DNA of 45,434 nucleotides from Antrodiella citrinella (lineage: Eukaryota > Basidiomycota > Agaricomycetes > Polyporales > Steccherinaceae), in NCBI GenBank assembly GCA_004802725.1, contig SGPM01000226.1:1-45434 (forward strand). Reading direction: 5' to 3'. The notes beneath the pieces are model-generated. The model searched no databases. It worked only from the letters and a program-made list of their open reading frames with translations, and was not told where the DNA came from. Within the stretch, counting starts at the first letter, position 1. Each line of letters opens with the position of its first letter. The position numbers and the translations under genes are program-made. This document shows positions 1 through 11,632 of this stretch, piece by piece.

Positions 1-1178
1 GGACATCATGAGCGGGGACTATGTGAAGAAAATGAAAAGCAGAAGCAGAGTTATGAACGGTTGGGCAACTCGGTCGAGGACAGGATACGACGTTGCAACC
101 GCGCGTGGGGATATTTATCTCAATTGACCTGAAACATGCGGTCAGCACGCATGAATAGGGAGGAGAGCGTTGAAAAAGTGACTCACGGTGGCGCTCTGGG
201 TCATAGAACGAATAAATTACCCATGCGATGAGGATCCTGATATTCATATAGATGTATATGCCAGCGCTGGACAGTGGCCATCGGCGAGATGTCTGTGATG
301 TGGGCGGAGCATGCAGGTTGCCTAGGAAAGGCAGCGTGAGTAGTCATGCCGATGTCACCGTGGCTGAGATGACAGTGCATACCTGTACTTGCTGCGGGGG
401 TAAGTTGTCAGTGTGTGCCAACAGAACAATAGGGAGGCATAGGGATGTCCAAGATCGAGGTGGGTTGGCGAGAGAGCGATCCACTGAGGTAGCCGAGTGA
501 AGTCCGACGGCAAGTCATTCAATCCCAAGGGAGAAAGAGGGATCGTGGTAGATCAAGGAAGCTGATGCGGATAATCAGTTGATTAGCCAAGTTTAAACTT
601 TGTTAAGATGATACCCTGCGACGCGTATGCCGGTGGATTCCCCAGAGCAGGTCCAGCATGAGTTTCAGAATCAACGTCCAGACAATGGACATGCGTACCT
701 GACAGATGTCGAGGACGTTGCCAGTGGTGACAAGGGACGACAATAACCGAGGGACAAGTACTGTTGCGGCAGAGGATGCAGGGGGCGTGGTAACGACATA
801 CTATGTATCCGGAATCGAAGCAGCTGTGAGCTTGTGCACGCCGAAACTTCGCTGGAGTGCCTGATAATCAGAAGCCGAGGCGGTGTTGCAAGAGTGTTTT
901 GTGTGCCTTTTGCATGTTTTCATGGTGCAGAGGAGGAATAGGAATGTCAAAGTACCGTCGTTGACTTCGGAATCGCCATCAACGACGGTTCAGCGGAGAG
1001 CTGCCGTGGGACCGAACGCGCTAACCATGAAGACCTTCCAACACGTCCATCATTCCAACGCGAGCTCCATCCCTCAAAACACACCTCTCTGGCTTGCCCT
1101 GCCATCAGCTCAGCTCAGCTCATCTTCCACCGTCCGTCCCAGCTTGGCCCGCAGCAGTCCTTTCCGCAGCAAAAAAGA
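1..1178. other. No recognised gene; upstream region of the Galpha gene
   Basis: Several short open frames occur on both strands, but none has recognisable domains, plausible splice structure or protein-like composition. I see no repeat or RNA gene. The stretch from about 1020 to 1178 is C/T-rich and lies directly before the Galpha start codon, so it probably contains the promoter and 5' leader of that gene. Confidence 0.4.
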
Positions 1179-3605
1179 ATGGGTTCCAAGCCGTACGACC
1201 GCGACACGGAGGCCACCCAGGTCAGCAACGCCATTGACGAGGAGCTCAGGGTGCGTCGGTGTTCATGACAATTCAAGAACATTGCCTTTGACCTTGGCAT
1301 TATCGTGTTCAGATAGAGCGTGAAGCCAGGAAGAAGCGGAGTGCGAGGGAGGTCAAAGGTGTGTGGTTGCCGCCAGTCTCGATCGCCTTTCCGGACACGG
1401 AAGGAAATTGTCATCGACCTCCGCGGCCTTGTCCGCATGATTTAAAGCACACCACAAACAACCAGTCTCCGACATTCCTTCTCGTATCTGGACGCGTCTT
1501 CCATGCTCGTGCAATGTCGTATCGTTTGCTGACTCTGTCGCGTTCACAGTCATGCTCCTTGGTCAGGCTGAATCCGGAAAGTCCACTCTTCAGAAGCAGA
1601 TGCAACTCTTCTACGCTTCTCAAAGTTTGGACCGAGAAAAGCCTTCATGGAAACCTATCGTCTACTTCAATATCCTAAAAGCCTTGCGTATGATACTGGG
1701 GGAACTGGACATACAGTACCCGGCTATCACCCAATCCCCATCGTCTACACCTGGGTCACCCGCGTCCCCAGAAATACCACCCTCGACAGCTAGCAGTGTC
1801 GGCAACGTGTTTTCCTTCACCCACAACTCAGTTACCCACTCAAGCAACTCGTCGCATTACTCACATCCCGCTGAAGCAAGCTGGTTCCCCGAACTGCAGT
1901 ATCTACGGAGCAAAGTCCTCCCGCTCGTCGCGAGTGAGGATGCACTCGCGTCAGAACTGAGCGGCGGTATCACTGTCACCGGTGGCCGGTCGGGCGTATA
2001 CGTGCGTGCAGGCTGGCAGGCCCTCGTCACCAGCAACCGAGCTTGGCCACTGCCAGATATTCGAGGATCTGCGTCAAGACCGACGGCGGTGACCAACATT
2101 GTAGCGAAGACACTTCTGGCAACACAGCATGAGATCATCGACCTCTGGCGACACCCTGCCGTCCGGAATCTCATAAGATCTAATAAACTGTATCTGGAGG
2201 AATCCGCTGCTTTGTACGGTCACATTCGCCTTTCAGTCTGCTGAGTATAACGCCTCACTCGTGATATTCTGTCCAGCTTTCTCGACAGTATCTACCGCAT
2301 CACTGAGCCTGAATATGTCCCAAGCATAGGTTTGTCGCGTTAGAAATACACAACAAACGAAAAAACTCATGCTTCTTACAGACGACGTCCTTCATGTACG
2401 GGTACAGACACTTGGTGTCACCGAGCACCAATTCGACGTCACGATCGGCGGTCTGCAATATCACTGGCTACTATATGATGTCGGTGGTGCGGTAAGTCTC
2501 TTTGAGCAATCTTCTTGACGGATCTAGCCTGACAGCTATGTAATGGTTTTTCTTCAATTGCCTTACCAACCATGACATACATAGAGAGGGCAGGTAGGTT
2601 TACTGCCCTCGATATGTCCGGGCATCCTTATTCACAGCCTGGCGTTTTTTTGACAGCGACAGGCTTGGGCCCCGTTCTTCGACGACGGTACATCACCTTC
2701 ACCTTCGACTTCCTTGGTGGTCGTCAACTGACTGACTTCGACCACCTGTTCATAGCCACGGCGATCATCTTCCTTGCACCCATCAGTGCGTTTGACCAGG
2801 TTCGTCCACATTGTTCTCTTTTTCCTCCCCCCTCATAAACCCGCCTCTTGTTTCACTTCCATCTGATACATGTGCACAGTACCTGGAAGAAGATCCACGG
2901 ACAAATCGCATCGACGACTCCCTCCAGCTGTTCCAGACACTCTGTACGAATAAGCTCCTGTCTAAAGCCGCATTAATCCTGATGCTCAATAAGGTGGGAG
3001 GCTTCTTTTGCACTTCGCGGCCCGCCGACGTCACTGATCGCCGTGCGTGTGTTATTTAAGACGGACCTACTAAAGCAGAAGCTGCATGCTGGCATAAAAG
3101 TTCGAAAATAGTAAGTTTTTGACACTGTGATGTTCTCTGCGTTATCTTCGTGAGCTCTTTCCCATGGCGCAATCTGACCTGTGTGTGTCGTTATCTTTTC
3201 AGCATATCTTCGTACGGCGATAGGCCAAACAACTACGAGGAGGTGTCGGAGTATTTTCGGGCGCACTTCATTCAGGTGCAGAAGCGGAAAGATTCGTCGA
3301 ATAGGTCGCTCTATGTGGTGAGTAGTGGTGACTGGGCCGCTTAATATCTCTTGCTGACTCTCCTCCGCTCTGCTCAGCATTTCACGTCAATGCTGGTATG
3401 TTCGGTATACCTATAAGTGTGGTTCGACGTTTACGACTTACGCTTCCTTTTCGCAACCAGGATGTGAAAGCGACCCAGGCAATCATAACCAACGGTAAGC
3501 AATGCACCGTGTCGTCTCCTCCTCTCGCTGTCTGACTTTGTATACCGTTCCGCAGTCGGGGAGGGTATCATGCGCCAGCATCTTTCTAGCATTGGCCTCG
3601 CATAG
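1179..3605 (+). CDS. Divergent heterotrimeric G-protein alpha subunit, 14 exons
   Basis: Membrane-associated GTP switch coupling 7-TM receptors to effectors. Phase-consistent exons: 1179-1250, 1313-1358, 1550-2213, 2277-2329, 2382-2491, 2585-2593, 2657-2687, 2756-2799, 2880-2993, 3061-3110, 3203-3317, 3378-3395, 3461-3494, 3556-3605 (469 aa; usual Galpha about 350). The extra length is a Ser/Thr/Pro-rich insert near residues 97-152 in the helical domain. The N-terminus MGSKPYD has Gly2 for myristoylation but no Cys3. Visible motifs are the P-loop GQAESGKST (44-52), switch I DDVLHVRVQTLGV with the arginine finger R285, switch II DVGGARGQRQAW, and the base-binding NKTD (380-383). Departures from the family: P-loop Gly42-equivalent is Ala46, catalytic switch II Gln is Ala315, and TCAT is TSML (439-442). 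The C-terminus is SSIGLA, without the pertussis-toxin cysteine. The first two changes would cripple GTP hydrolysis in ordinary Galpha proteins. All exons join without stops, so the gene looks functional. Identity is secure; GTPase loss is inference. Confidence 0.93.
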
Positions 3606-4295
3606 TCCTCAAAGTCTCTAAATACCCATCTCACGCGTTACCCTTCAAGACTCAGGCTGTCTGTGTCATCTCTATCTACCCCACTACACCATGATCTACC
3701 CCCTCATCTAATCCTCAATCTATACCAACCCAAATCCTTGCTCGGACTCGGACGGAAGAATATCCAGAATCCAGACGGACGGACTCGGCACCAGACGATT
3801 CACAGGACTGTCATGATCCCATGAACTCTTCACTCCACTCACTCACCTCACTCTCTCTTGTTCTCCCACTCTCACTCATTGATTGTTTACCCTGCTTGTC
3901 TTTCCAGCTCTGGGATATGTTGTTGTAATACGGCCTAGATTCACCTTACTTGTCTTTCCATCTTTTGCTTGTTGTATAGGATAGGGTTCATCACAACGGG
4001 GCTGAAGCGTACTACACGTGTAGGTCCATGTTTGTTTCAAGTACCTCCACCATATCCACCGCCTGGCCCTTGCTTTCGGCTTATCTTGTCACCGCTATGA
4101 ATTATGACAGCCCCAATCCTGATTGAGCATTGGGTATTGATTTTGACTCATGATACTAACTACTCTACTTTATGTCTATTCCTGCTCATCACCACCGAAT
4201 GCGATGGTTGCTAGTGGTTGTTGTATTCGATCTCGACGTATCATCATAGAGTTTGATTTTTGCATACGAACAGCGTGGACTTCGCCAGACTAGAT
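3606..4295. other. Intergenic; Galpha 3' flank
   Basis: No coding signal is seen on either strand. C/T-rich sequence with many TCTC and CACT steps follows the Galpha stop codon and is probably its 3' UTR. No repeat or RNA gene was recognised. Confidence 0.4.
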
Positions 4296-5036
4296 TCAAT
4301 GCGAGTTGACAGCGAAGTCGATCCAGACCCAGTGGCTTGGTAGACGTACTTCCTTGCTTTGAGCGGAGATCTGGTTGTCACTACGGACGATCACCCGTTC
4401 AGGTTGGGTAGGATGGCGAGTAGAAGGATCATGAAAGAGAACGACGGGTGAGATTGGCCAACTCAGATGTACCGCGTGGTTTCGCATAGGATCTTGGTAC
4501 CGAACGTAGACTTGCAGTGAAAGCGTACGTGGTATCTCCAGATAGCACAGTGCGTGTTCTTCGTCTATGTCGCCCGCGCTTTGTGTGACCAAGCCATCGC
4601 ACAGAAGTCGACCGCTATATCACCAGTCCTCGTAAGTGCTCCTCCATCGTCCTGGTGATAACTTCATAGGATGTGCCGTCAAAGTCTACGGTCTCTAGAT
4701 CCACGTTGAAAGAGCCACAAAGTACAGATCAGAGTTGGTTCTAATTAAAAAGCCAGGAAGAGACTCACTTCAGCTGTCTGCCACCACCACAACCAGAGAC
4801 AGACCCGCGACCCATCTCTGCCTGGGGAGACTATCTCCAAGGACGGGAACCTCGTCATCGTAATCTCCATCAGTGGTTCGACAGATCAGAAGGAGAGAGA
4901 CGTGAGTGCGGACGCCAAGAATGCGGAGAGGAAGATGCTGCGTTCAACATCTCTGGGGCTACACACGAGAATTAGTGTCAAAGCGAAAACTACGCGAGAC
5001 GCACCTGTCCACTAGGAGGAGAAAGAGCTGTTCCAT
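4296..5036 (-). pseudogene. Decayed paralogue of the F-box-like gene at 12135-13300
   Basis: Two stretches on the minus strand resemble the intact minus-strand gene further right. Around 4750-4960 one frame reads GVRTHVSLLLICRTTDGDYD, matching DLRTHVCFYHICRTTAGFYG of the intact protein just after its F-box-like segment. Around 4296-4592 an open frame contains IPRTLSLQVYVRYQDP, matching FPSSSTLSYTFDRRYEP of the intact protein. The order and orientation of the two stretches are the same as in the intact gene. The F-box core itself (NEILLLIWENIP in the intact copy) cannot be found in frame, and TGA codons and frame changes interrupt the reading. I read this as a degraded duplicate. It could also be a live but strongly diverged gene with introns I failed to place. 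Boundaries are approximate. Confidence 0.45.
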
Positions 5037-5255
5037 GATACTGATATCAATAACGAAGGTAAAATGAAGGTAAAGAGAGGAAGAGAGAGATGACGAGCGC
5101 TTGAACATAGCGCGACTCTGGAGTCTGTTTCAACTTTGGGCAGTCTTACATAAAAACTATCTTTGGACGCGACCATCTCGTCCTGCAGTCTCTACCAAAG
5201 GTCACCGGTCACTGTAACAACATTGCTACTCTACGATCTGTGAATCGGGTTTACC

Positions 5256-7122
5256 ATGCCAGAATCGAAGTACGTAGCTCTATACCGTGACGCCAAAAGT
5301 CAAGTCTACTAATCACGTCTCACAGGGCTGCAGTGGACTCGGACTCGGAGGCTGTCTGCCGAGGCAAAGTACAGCTCTGTCTTGGGCCCCTCTGTCTTCT
5401 GAATCCATAACACGTATATGATTGACAAGTCTGGTTCATTCTAGCGGATTCAAATGCTTGATGNGTCTCTTGACAATCCCCAAAACCTCATCAGCCGTCT
5501 TCCCATCGAAACCCTGGTACATATCCTCATGATACTGCCGCAGGATTGTTGGAACGAAGGATTATTGATCACGGCTCAAGACTGGGGTTCCTTCGCTGTG
5601 TTCGAGGTGTGGTGTAAACTGAAGTACTGGATCGGTCTCCTTCGCGTATGCCAACACTGGCGGAGCGTCATGCTGNCCACACCGACGCTATGGAGTACGA
5701 TCATCATCGACGACTCAGTAGCTTCCCCTCGCGATGCAGTCACNTTCTTTCTTGACCACGCAGGTACATGTCCGTTACGGGTGTATGTTCCCCAATATGT
5801 ATTGTCGGCGCTGTCTCCCCACATCGATCGCCTCCAAGAGCTTCGCGTACGGGGCACCTCTGTCGAAGAGATTGGCAACCATNTGTGTAGTCCGGCNCTA
5901 TTACTGGAACATCNGGACATCTACGTCGACTTCCCAAGTCTGATTTTAGATTCATTTTTTATTTATTTACAGGCTCTACCCCTCGCCTCCGCCGTCTTGC
6001 TTTGGACGGATTCGATGCGCTGCCTCTTAATTCCTTCTCAAATTTGACCCATCTTCACCTTACGGGAACGGTCGATAGCCGGCCATCGGAAGAGAAATNC
6101 CCAAGACTCTTGCAGATATCGAGTACAGTCCAAATCTGGAGGACNTGTACTTGTGGTTGTATACCACTTGGATCGATGGCTCCAATCGTCCCAGTGGAAT
6201 TTTANCCAGGNNAATCGAGCTCTCCAAGCTGAAGCGATTATGCTTNGAATCTGCTTCCACCTCTCAAGTCATCCGACTACTTTCACATTTGGTCCTCNCG
6301 CACGGTTCGTGCATATCCTTTTTTGACATGGATTCAAATCCGATCGAGGACGGCGTGTTTTCCCCCTTCTTGTCGACCAACCTACGTCTCCGCCCTCTTG
6401 ACAATATCATGGCTGCTGAAATTGATATCATCGTCGACAATTTTGTCGCTGTGAACNGAGNAGGTTCTTCTGAGGCGTTCCATGTTGAATATCTCTTCCT
6501 TCATGCTTCCATCCGGACGATCGCTATGTTNCACGTGAAGGAATTTTGGATATCTGGACCGAGCCCTTGGGTGATCACCGATAAGGTACCCCCAAGTCCC
6601 GATCATTGGCGTGTGCTAAAGGAACTGAAGTCCTTGGAGAAGTTAGTGATCCAACATAGCGCCTCACTGTCTGACATCATTGACTCTCTCCTTCCCGGCC
6701 CCTCCTCCTCCTCCGAAGCCTGCGACACCGCTGTGGTCTCCTCCTCTCTATCATGTCCTCGCCTCCACAGTTTGTGGATTGTCGGGACGCCGGACTCGCT
6801 GGCAGAAGCAAGTACGGAGCTCACCGTATGTGTGTCCGCTCGTCACAGCGTTCTTAGCCCTGTGCTACGAGAAGTACGCTTGCGGCCTCATATAGACCCG
6901 AACCATCCCCCGACTTCGTCTCAGACTCCTGCCTGCGCAGGTGATTACCGTGCATGCATACCCGCCCTTCTACAGTACGTCGCAGACGTTCAAGTTGTCG
7001 ACGTGTTACTTGTGGGTATCAGGCTTCCCCAGGCTACCCAGACGCCGCACTTGAGAGGATCAAGGATAGCATGGCTTCACTGGAGAACCAGAGATGTCTT
7101 GGACTGGGAAATCGCGTCATGA
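5256..7122 (+). pseudogene. F-box-like protein A, frame-disrupted, with ambiguous bases
   Basis: Paralogue of the F-box genes at 7478 and 9972. The 5' structure matches the intact copy exactly: a 14-nt exon (5256-5269, MPESK), a 43-nt exon (5326-5368), then the long exon from 5445. The F-box-like segment reads LISRLPIETLVHILMILP, followed by WIGLLRVCQHWRSVML and the conserved TPTLWSTI. The C-terminal repeat region runs to a stop at 7120-7122. Two disruptions occur relative to copy B. At 5938-5972 there is either a tiny 35-nt GT-AG intron (phase-correct) or an indel in a T-rich run. Near 6117-6120 one base is missing. Sixteen single N calls between 5464 and 6531 make the true state uncertain, so this could be a pseudogene or a real gene spoiled by mixed reads. 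F-box proteins usually act as substrate receptors of SCF ubiquitin ligases; no target is known. Confidence 0.7.
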
Positions 7123-7477
7123 CTCATGATGGATATCTATCCGAGTCGACTTGCCCGTAGTTTGAATTGGCACTGGCAGGCAGATTGCTCCGTGACACGT
7201 ATCCTTGTATTTTCCGTGCTGTAGACTGTAGAGCGACCGTAGTACGGTTTTTGTTTGCGAATCAAAAGACACCAACTTGAAAGGCTGCACTGAGCCTCCG
7301 GAGCTCCGAGAACGGGTGTTGGCAGCACGTGGCGACGGAAGAAATCAAGAAATTCGGTATGGGCGCTTGGATGCTTCTGAACCACTTCCACCTCGACCGC
7401 TCACCATGTCACGGTTGGACAATTGCCAAAAGCTAGCGGATTCTCTGTTTTCCGATATATCGTTCATTGGTCGGACC
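7123..7477. other. Short intergenic gap between F-box genes A and B
   Basis: No coding signal is seen. It holds the 3' flank of copy A and the promoter and leader of copy B. Confidence 0.4.
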
Positions 7478-9391
7478 ATGCACGAATTACCGTACGTCGA
7501 CTGATATCCGTTCTCGATTTTCCATCTCTGAGAGTCTTACTTGGTCCCATGGCAGAAATTCGAATCTCCGAAACGACATGGACACGGACCAAGAAAAAGT
7601 ACCATTCTGTATCTCAGGTTCGAACATTGTGACTTGTGAATGACCATGTCCTTTTCATAGCTGGGGCGTTTACTTGATACCTTGAACGCGTCTCAGAAGA
7701 TTGCCCGTACTGTGTTCAATGCCAGAAGCCCCATTAACCGCCTGCCTATCGAGATCCTGGTCTATATTCTCAAAATATTGCCACAAAATCATTGGGACGA
7801 GGGTCTCTTGTTCTCTGTTCTCGAATGGTCTTCCGAGGATGCTTTCGACGAATGGTGCAGACCGAAATATTGGATCGGGCTCCTTCACGTCTGTCAGTAC
7901 TGGCGACGCGTCATGCTGGCCTCTCCTACGTTATGGAGCACAATCGTTATCGAACAGGGCTTGGTTCTCTCCCCCAAGAAAGTGTTCAGCTTCATGCTTG
8001 ATCACGCAGGCGCGCACCCCTTGCGGGTCTTCGTGCCTGACGGAGCGTTATCTCTGCTCTCTCCCCATGTCGCTCGACTCCAAGAGCTGAGGGTCCGATG
8101 TACATATCCCAAAGAACTTCGCGCTCTTAATCGGCCGGCTCCGTTACTGGAGTATCTGGATATATCTGTCGAGCGGCCCAATTCGGAGAGAGACCTCCCG
8201 ATGTTTGCGAATTCAACCCCCCACCTCCGTCGCCTCGCTTTAGACAACTTCAACTGGCTGCCACAAAATTATTTTTCAACATTAACACATCTGTATCTAT
8301 CTGGATGTCAAGAGAGTCAGCCATCGAGAGAGAGGTCTAGGCGGTTCCTGCAGATGCTCGCGTCCAACCCAGGTCTGGAGGATTTATTCTTGGAGCCGCA
8401 TCATCTGGTCGCAGGCATGCATGCCTTCGGAGATGGAGCCAAACCCGTTGAGCTGCCTAGACTCAAGCGGTTCTGCATACGAACCATCGCCGCCGCTCAA
8501 GTGACCCAAATCATCTCCCATTTGACATTACCGCCCGGTCTGTGCATATCCGTTGTCGGTGTCGAGCAAAATGGAACATCTTTCGACGGCATATTATTCC
8601 CCTTCTTCAAGGACAACACCCTTATCCGCCCGCTGCAGGATATCACGGCTGTCGAGATTGACGTCTTTGCAGACGACATGGATCTTACTACTGTCGCCAA
8701 CGGCGTAGGGACGTCAGGGGCCTTTCACACCGACTACAGTGAAGAGGATAGTGAAGACTATTTTGACGCGTCTATCCAGTCTCTCGCCATGTTGAATCTG
8801 AAGGAGCTTTGGATCACAGGTCGGAGACCTTGGGAGGACGAACCAAGGCCTGGTATTACACCATGGCGCGTTTTCAACGAGTTGAAGCTTCTGGAGAAGT
8901 TAGTCATCCAGCACAGCACCTCACTCTCCGACATCATCGACTCACTGTTTCCGAATTACGACCCGTCCTCTGAGTCTCGCGATCCGTCTGCCGAGACTGA
9001 AACTCCGCCGGTACCCAGCCCACATCTGCATTGCCTATGGATCACAGGGTCGCCAGAATCGTTGACGACAGCAAGCACACACCTCGTGGCATGTGTTTCT
9101 GAGCGGCATTATCGGATAGGTCCCTCGCTGCGCGAAATTCGTTTGCGCTCCCACATAGACATCGAGGATGACCAGGCAGCTCACTGGTCTGGCAGCACGA
9201 GCTATCAGGAATGTATACCTGACCTTAGACAATACGTTGCGGATGTGGAAGATGTCTCCGTATTGCCTGTCGGTATCGAACTCCCCGAGGCAACACAGAC
9301 GCCATATTTCAGGGGATCGAGGATGAAGTGGCCAAGATGGCGATCCGAACATGTCTCTGGGTGGGAAGAGCCCTCCAAGCCGTGCGAATGA
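7478..9391 (+). CDS. F-box-like protein B, intact copy
   Basis: The only undisrupted member of the tandem trio. Exons 7478-7491, 7556-7598 and 7661-9391 join in phase to give 595 aa. The ATG at 7478 is chosen because the 14-nt first exon and 43-nt second exon have the same sizes and phases in copy A; the long open frame alone has no good ATG at its start. An F-box-like segment lies near residues 44-115: INRLPIEILVYILKILP, then WIGLLHVCQYWRRVMLASPT and LWSTIVIE. The rest consists of degenerate leucine-rich strands such as LQELRVR, LLEYLDI and LKELWITG. No membrane segment or signal peptide is seen. By family analogy the F-box binds SKP1 and the leucine-rich part selects substrates for ubiquitination; this is inferred. 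Such F-box paralogues are typically numerous and variable in mushroom genomes. Confidence 0.85.
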
Positions 9392-9971
9392 GGGTGGGAA
9401 ACATGTATCAGTATGCGATTTGCCTCTACCCATGCTACCAGTAGCTGGTCTGCGCCAGAGTTTGATCAATAGTACTCGAGTATTTGTTTCCTACTTACCA
9501 GTACGCGGTATACAAAGTCACGTCGATCGTCATGTCACAACAGTATCACGCATGTGACTCGATATCGATGGCAATTAGCGTGACAAGCCCTTCAGCTTGA
9601 ACGTCTCAGCGCGGCCCCGTACTGGGTACTATATTCCTCCTTCTTACCAGGTTATGATGATACAAGATACTCAGAAGACTGCAAGGTCGCTTCTTAGTGC
9701 AGATTCACTGCCTTCTGAATCTCATGAAGTAATACCCCTTGGCTACTCGTAAGTGTGGTGGATATTCAATCGTTCTCGACCTAACAGGCCCGTTGCTTTA
9801 CATATTCTCAGACTGGATTGGCACATGCTCTGAGGCTGCTCAGAACCCTGAGGACGAGCCTGAGACAGCCTCTCACCGGCACCACTCGGAACAGGTACTT
9901 TATGTCTTTTTGACCATGTTTTCGATGTTTGACACTCTCACTTCATTCAGCTCCTGCATTTTCTCTATACA
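9392..9971. other. Intergenic; possible remnants of copy C 5' exons
   Basis: Ends compatible with splicing occur (CAG before 9811, GT after 9895), as expected for 5' exons of the third F-box copy. However, no ATG-containing first exon connects in phase, unlike copies A and B. I see no other feature. Confidence 0.35.
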
Positions 9972-11632
9972 ATGAATGCGAATGCATCCCAAGCGGGCAT
10001 CCGTTCTTTCTTGAACGCCCAAACTCGAGTCATCCGTCTGCTACCCACCGAAATCTTGGTCTATATCCTTCAAATTCTACCGATGAACGCTTGGGATGAA
10101 GGCACGTTTGAGATACCGGGACAACATACTTCCCATCAAGTTTTGAACGAATGGTGCCTTACATCATATTGGATTGGTCTCCGTCATGTATGTCAACACT
10201 GGCGACGCACCATGTTGGCTGCACCTACCTTGTGGAGCACTATCATCATCGACGACACGGTTCCCTCCTCGCTGAAAGCGATGAAATTCTTTCTTGATCT
10301 CGCAGGTGGATGCGCACTACGGGTGTACGCGACCGACGAAGCGATGCCGGTACTCTTCCCTATCTTGCTCGTGTACGAGACCTACGAGTCCGAGGAATGT
10401 CCGCTACAAGCCTCGCGGTATTTCTGCGAGAATGCCCATTGTTGGAGTACCTGGACATCGAGACGGATTTTGAGAATCCGATGAAACCCCTATTCTCTTC
10501 AGAAGTCTACTCTCACCTTCGCCCTCTTGCTATCTTCAACGTCATCGTACTTCCAGCATTCTCTTTTCCTGGGTTGACCCCTCTTTACATTCGAAGGGAT
10601 GGACGACGCCGTGCCTGCACAGGGGATATATGCGCAGCTCTTGCGAGTTCTCAAGGAGAGTCCAAAGTTAGAGGAGTTATTGGTGGAGTTGCCTCTCTCG
10701 TGGCTGAACTAGATGATCGCTTGTGGGAAGTTGGACAAGCGCACGATCTCTTATGTCTGAAGCAGATGTTTTTGGTCTTGGATCAAGCTCATCTACTGCT
10801 AGCCAATTTGGTCCTCCCACAGGGTCTGTGTATGGACGTCAAGAACAGCAAGATGGAAGTGCCAGTATGCAGCGTGTTCTCCCCCATTCTGGAGGATAAG
10901 AACGCATCTCGGCCTTTGGAGGACATTACAGCTCTTGAGATTGCCTTTCAGGAGGAGTGGTTTTTCACAACTGCAAGTGGCGTAGGGCCGTCTGGGGCTT
11001 TTCACGTCGAGTCTTTCTCGTTCGACGCGGTATTTGGCCCCTCCATCGCGTCTCTTCCTTTGTTTCACCTGAAGGAACTATGGATTACAGGACCTTGAGG
11101 ATTGGCGAGCTGTGATGCGCTTGCTTGTTCGCAAGTGTTGAAGGCGTTGAACCTGGAGAAGCTGGCGATTCAACACGAACCCTCAAGGGACATCATCAAC
11201 TCACTGATTCCTTATGTTGACCCGTCCTCCGAATCGAGCAAGCCGTTGGGGCATGCCATTCTTTCCGTTCCATGTCCTAGGCTTCGAACCGTACTCGTCT
11301 CCGGGCTGCCAGAATCCGTGATGATCGCAAGCGACGCATTATTGTCTTGTGTCTCTTCTCGCCATGTAGTCCTAGGCCCATTGCCGCGTCAAATTCGCTT
11401 GTCTCTCCTAGAGGAAGAGGACGACGGATACTCGGAGTACGTCATGAAAGAGGGTGATTGGGAAACGGTATGCGAACGAGTTCACACGCTCCAAAATTAT
11501 GTGGAAGACGTTCAGTTCACTGGCTATGGTTCCCTGCCATTTGGCATCGAACTTCCCCAGGCATTGCAGGCACCACACTTCAGAGGAACCAAGATCGCAT
11601 GTCCTCGATGGAGGAATCCTGTGAATCAGTAA
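9972..11632 (+). pseudogene. F-box-like protein C, disrupted copy
   Basis: Third tandem paralogue. The N-terminal part reads LLPTEILVYILQILP, WIGLRHVCQHWRRTMLAAPT and LWSTIIIDD, clearly the same F-box-like domain. Near 10358-10361 one base is missing relative to copy B, so the frame switches from one ending at 10484 to one carrying YLARVRDLRVRG and ECPLLEYLDIE. A second lesion is an in-frame TGA at 11096-11098, directly after the conserved HLKELWITG. Beyond it, homology resumes (LEKLAIQHEP, FGIELPQALQAPHF) to the stop at 11630-11632. Two independent lesions, plus the lack of a joinable first exon, argue for a pseudogene rather than one sequencing error. There are no N calls here, unlike copy A. 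Confidence 0.75.

Noticed and set aside
2492..2656. Galpha model that joins 2491 directly to 2657
   Set aside because: It leaves switch II three residues short; the 9-nt exon at 2585-2593 gives an exact family-length match.
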